A DNA stretch of 14,970 nt from UBA9630 sp043725085 (GTDB lineage Bacteria; Patescibacteriota; Minisyncoccia; Moranbacterales; UBA2206), in contig JAYSLY010000012.1 of assembly GCA_043725085.1 (NCBI GenBank), forward strand, positions 1 through 14,970, written 5' to 3'. Positions within the stretch are counted from its first letter, which is position 1, and each line of letters starts with the position of its first letter. The notes beneath the pieces are model-generated. The model saw only the letters and a program-made list of their open reading frames with translations, did no database searches and had not been told where the DNA came from. Of the stretch, positions 14,773 through 14,970 are shown piece by piece. Made by a program: the position numbers and the translations under genes.

Positions 14773-14810
14773 ACTTTTGTTGTTTAAAATTATTAAAATT
14801 AATGACTTAA

Positions 14811-14876
14811 AAAATGAATTCGCCCAGATTGAATTGTTCTAATTGAGTTAAAGATTTTTTAATTATTTCCGATAAC
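14811..14876 (-). repeat. right arm of the inverted repeat flanking the small gene
   Basis: Matches 14433-14496 in inverted orientation: the 23-bp block is 14811-14833, the 15-bp block 14851-14865 and the 8-bp block (CCGATAAC) 14869-14876, with spacers of 17 and 3 nt. The 23-bp block lies 38 bp upstream of the small gene's ATG. The outer part overlaps the stop codon of the possible partial gene at the right edge. Confidence 0.85.
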
Positions 14877-14970
14877 GCTGAGCTCTGCGAAGTTCCGATG
14901 TACTCATCGGAATTTGGGCGTCAGCCGCATAGCGGGAGTTGTGCGATGTGGCAGGCGCGTAGGAATTCCT
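14863..14970 (-). CDS. possible C-terminal 35 residues of an unknown protein, running off the right edge
   Basis: One minus-strand frame is open from the window edge to a TAA at 14865-14863 and ends STSELRRAQRYRK; the other two minus-strand frames are stopped within it or give less protein-like sequence. The stretch is visibly GC-richer than its surroundings, consistent with coding sequence or foreign origin. A perfect 8-bp hairpin (TTCCGATG, TACT, CATCGGAA; 14893-14912) lies inside. Too short to assign; it could be non-coding. Confidence 0.35.
   Translation of the reverse strand, partial: RNSYAPATSHNSRYAADAQIPMSTSELRRAQRYRK

Noticed and set aside
14431..14787. 118-codon plus-strand frame opposite the small gene.
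   Set aside because: Phe/Cys-rich composition typical of an antisense frame; the minus-strand frame has a far more protein-like pattern.
14433..14876. Integron attC sites, suggested by the GTTATCGG/CCGATAAC ends around a small gene.
   Set aside because: The ends do not fit the GTTRRRY/RYYYAAC core, and the repeats are in inverted rather than direct orientation.
1..14970. CRISPR array or tRNA genes.
   Set aside because: No regularly spaced direct repeats, and no tRNA-like cloverleaf or T-loop motif was seen on either strand.

Overview
The window looks like a chromosomal segment of a small-genome bacterium, most likely a member of the Candidate Phyla Radiation (Patescibacteria). This rests on weak signals taken together: AT-rich, tightly packed genes mostly without strong Shine-Dalgarno sites, a threonyl-tRNA synthetase lacking the TGS domain, a large DUF4012 surface protein, and a type-A RNase P RNA in which I see no CCA-pairing GGU loop. 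It is an inference, not a phylogenetic placement.

Left part (1-4070), RNA and translation functions. A 5' (N-terminal) piece of miaB runs off the left edge on the minus strand. Divergent from it is a small Sm-like/SH3-like protein gene (741-1073) ending at a hairpin terminator. Convergent to that is thrS (1151-2902, minus). A small zinc-ribbon-type gene (2992-3219, plus) lies upstream of thrS. Beyond it, on the minus strand, I find a T-box riboswitch (about 3525-3290) with a near-consensus promoter, a T-box core motif, and mutually exclusive antiterminator and terminator helices. thrS is the first minus-strand gene downstream, so the T-box very probably controls thrS, although about 390 nt that include the antisense small gene lie between. 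Back to back with the T-box promoter is the rnpB promoter, followed by the RNase P RNA (about 3680-4068).

Middle part (4103-14046), one co-oriented surface-glycan cluster. In order: a polyprenyl-phosphate sugar-1-phosphate transferase, a GT4 glycosyltransferase, a short Wzz-like chain-length protein, two more GT4 glycosyltransferases (the second with its own extended -10 promoter), a 909-aa DUF4012 protein with a cytoplasmic coiled coil, and a MurJ-family lipid-linked glycan flippase. A plausible division of labour is that the transferase loads the first sugar on the lipid carrier, the three GTs extend it, the MurJ-like protein flips it, and the Wzz-like and DUF4012 proteins act at or outside the membrane. 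No Wzy-type polymerase is in the window. The cluster ends at a strong bidirectional terminator (14074-14110).

Right part (14111-14970), a structured, gene-poor stretch. It holds a REP-like hairpin, an operator-like palindrome, two abutting long hairpins, and a small minus-strand gene (14512-14772) flanked by a 64-66 bp inverted repeat whose identical blocks are separated by diverged spacers. A GC-richer open frame on the minus strand runs off the right edge and may be the C-terminus of another gene.

The most interesting points are the T-box in front of thrS with an intervening antisense gene, the glycan cluster pairing DUF4012 with a MurJ homologue that lacks two of the arginines essential in E. 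coli MurJ, and the inverted-repeat-flanked small gene.
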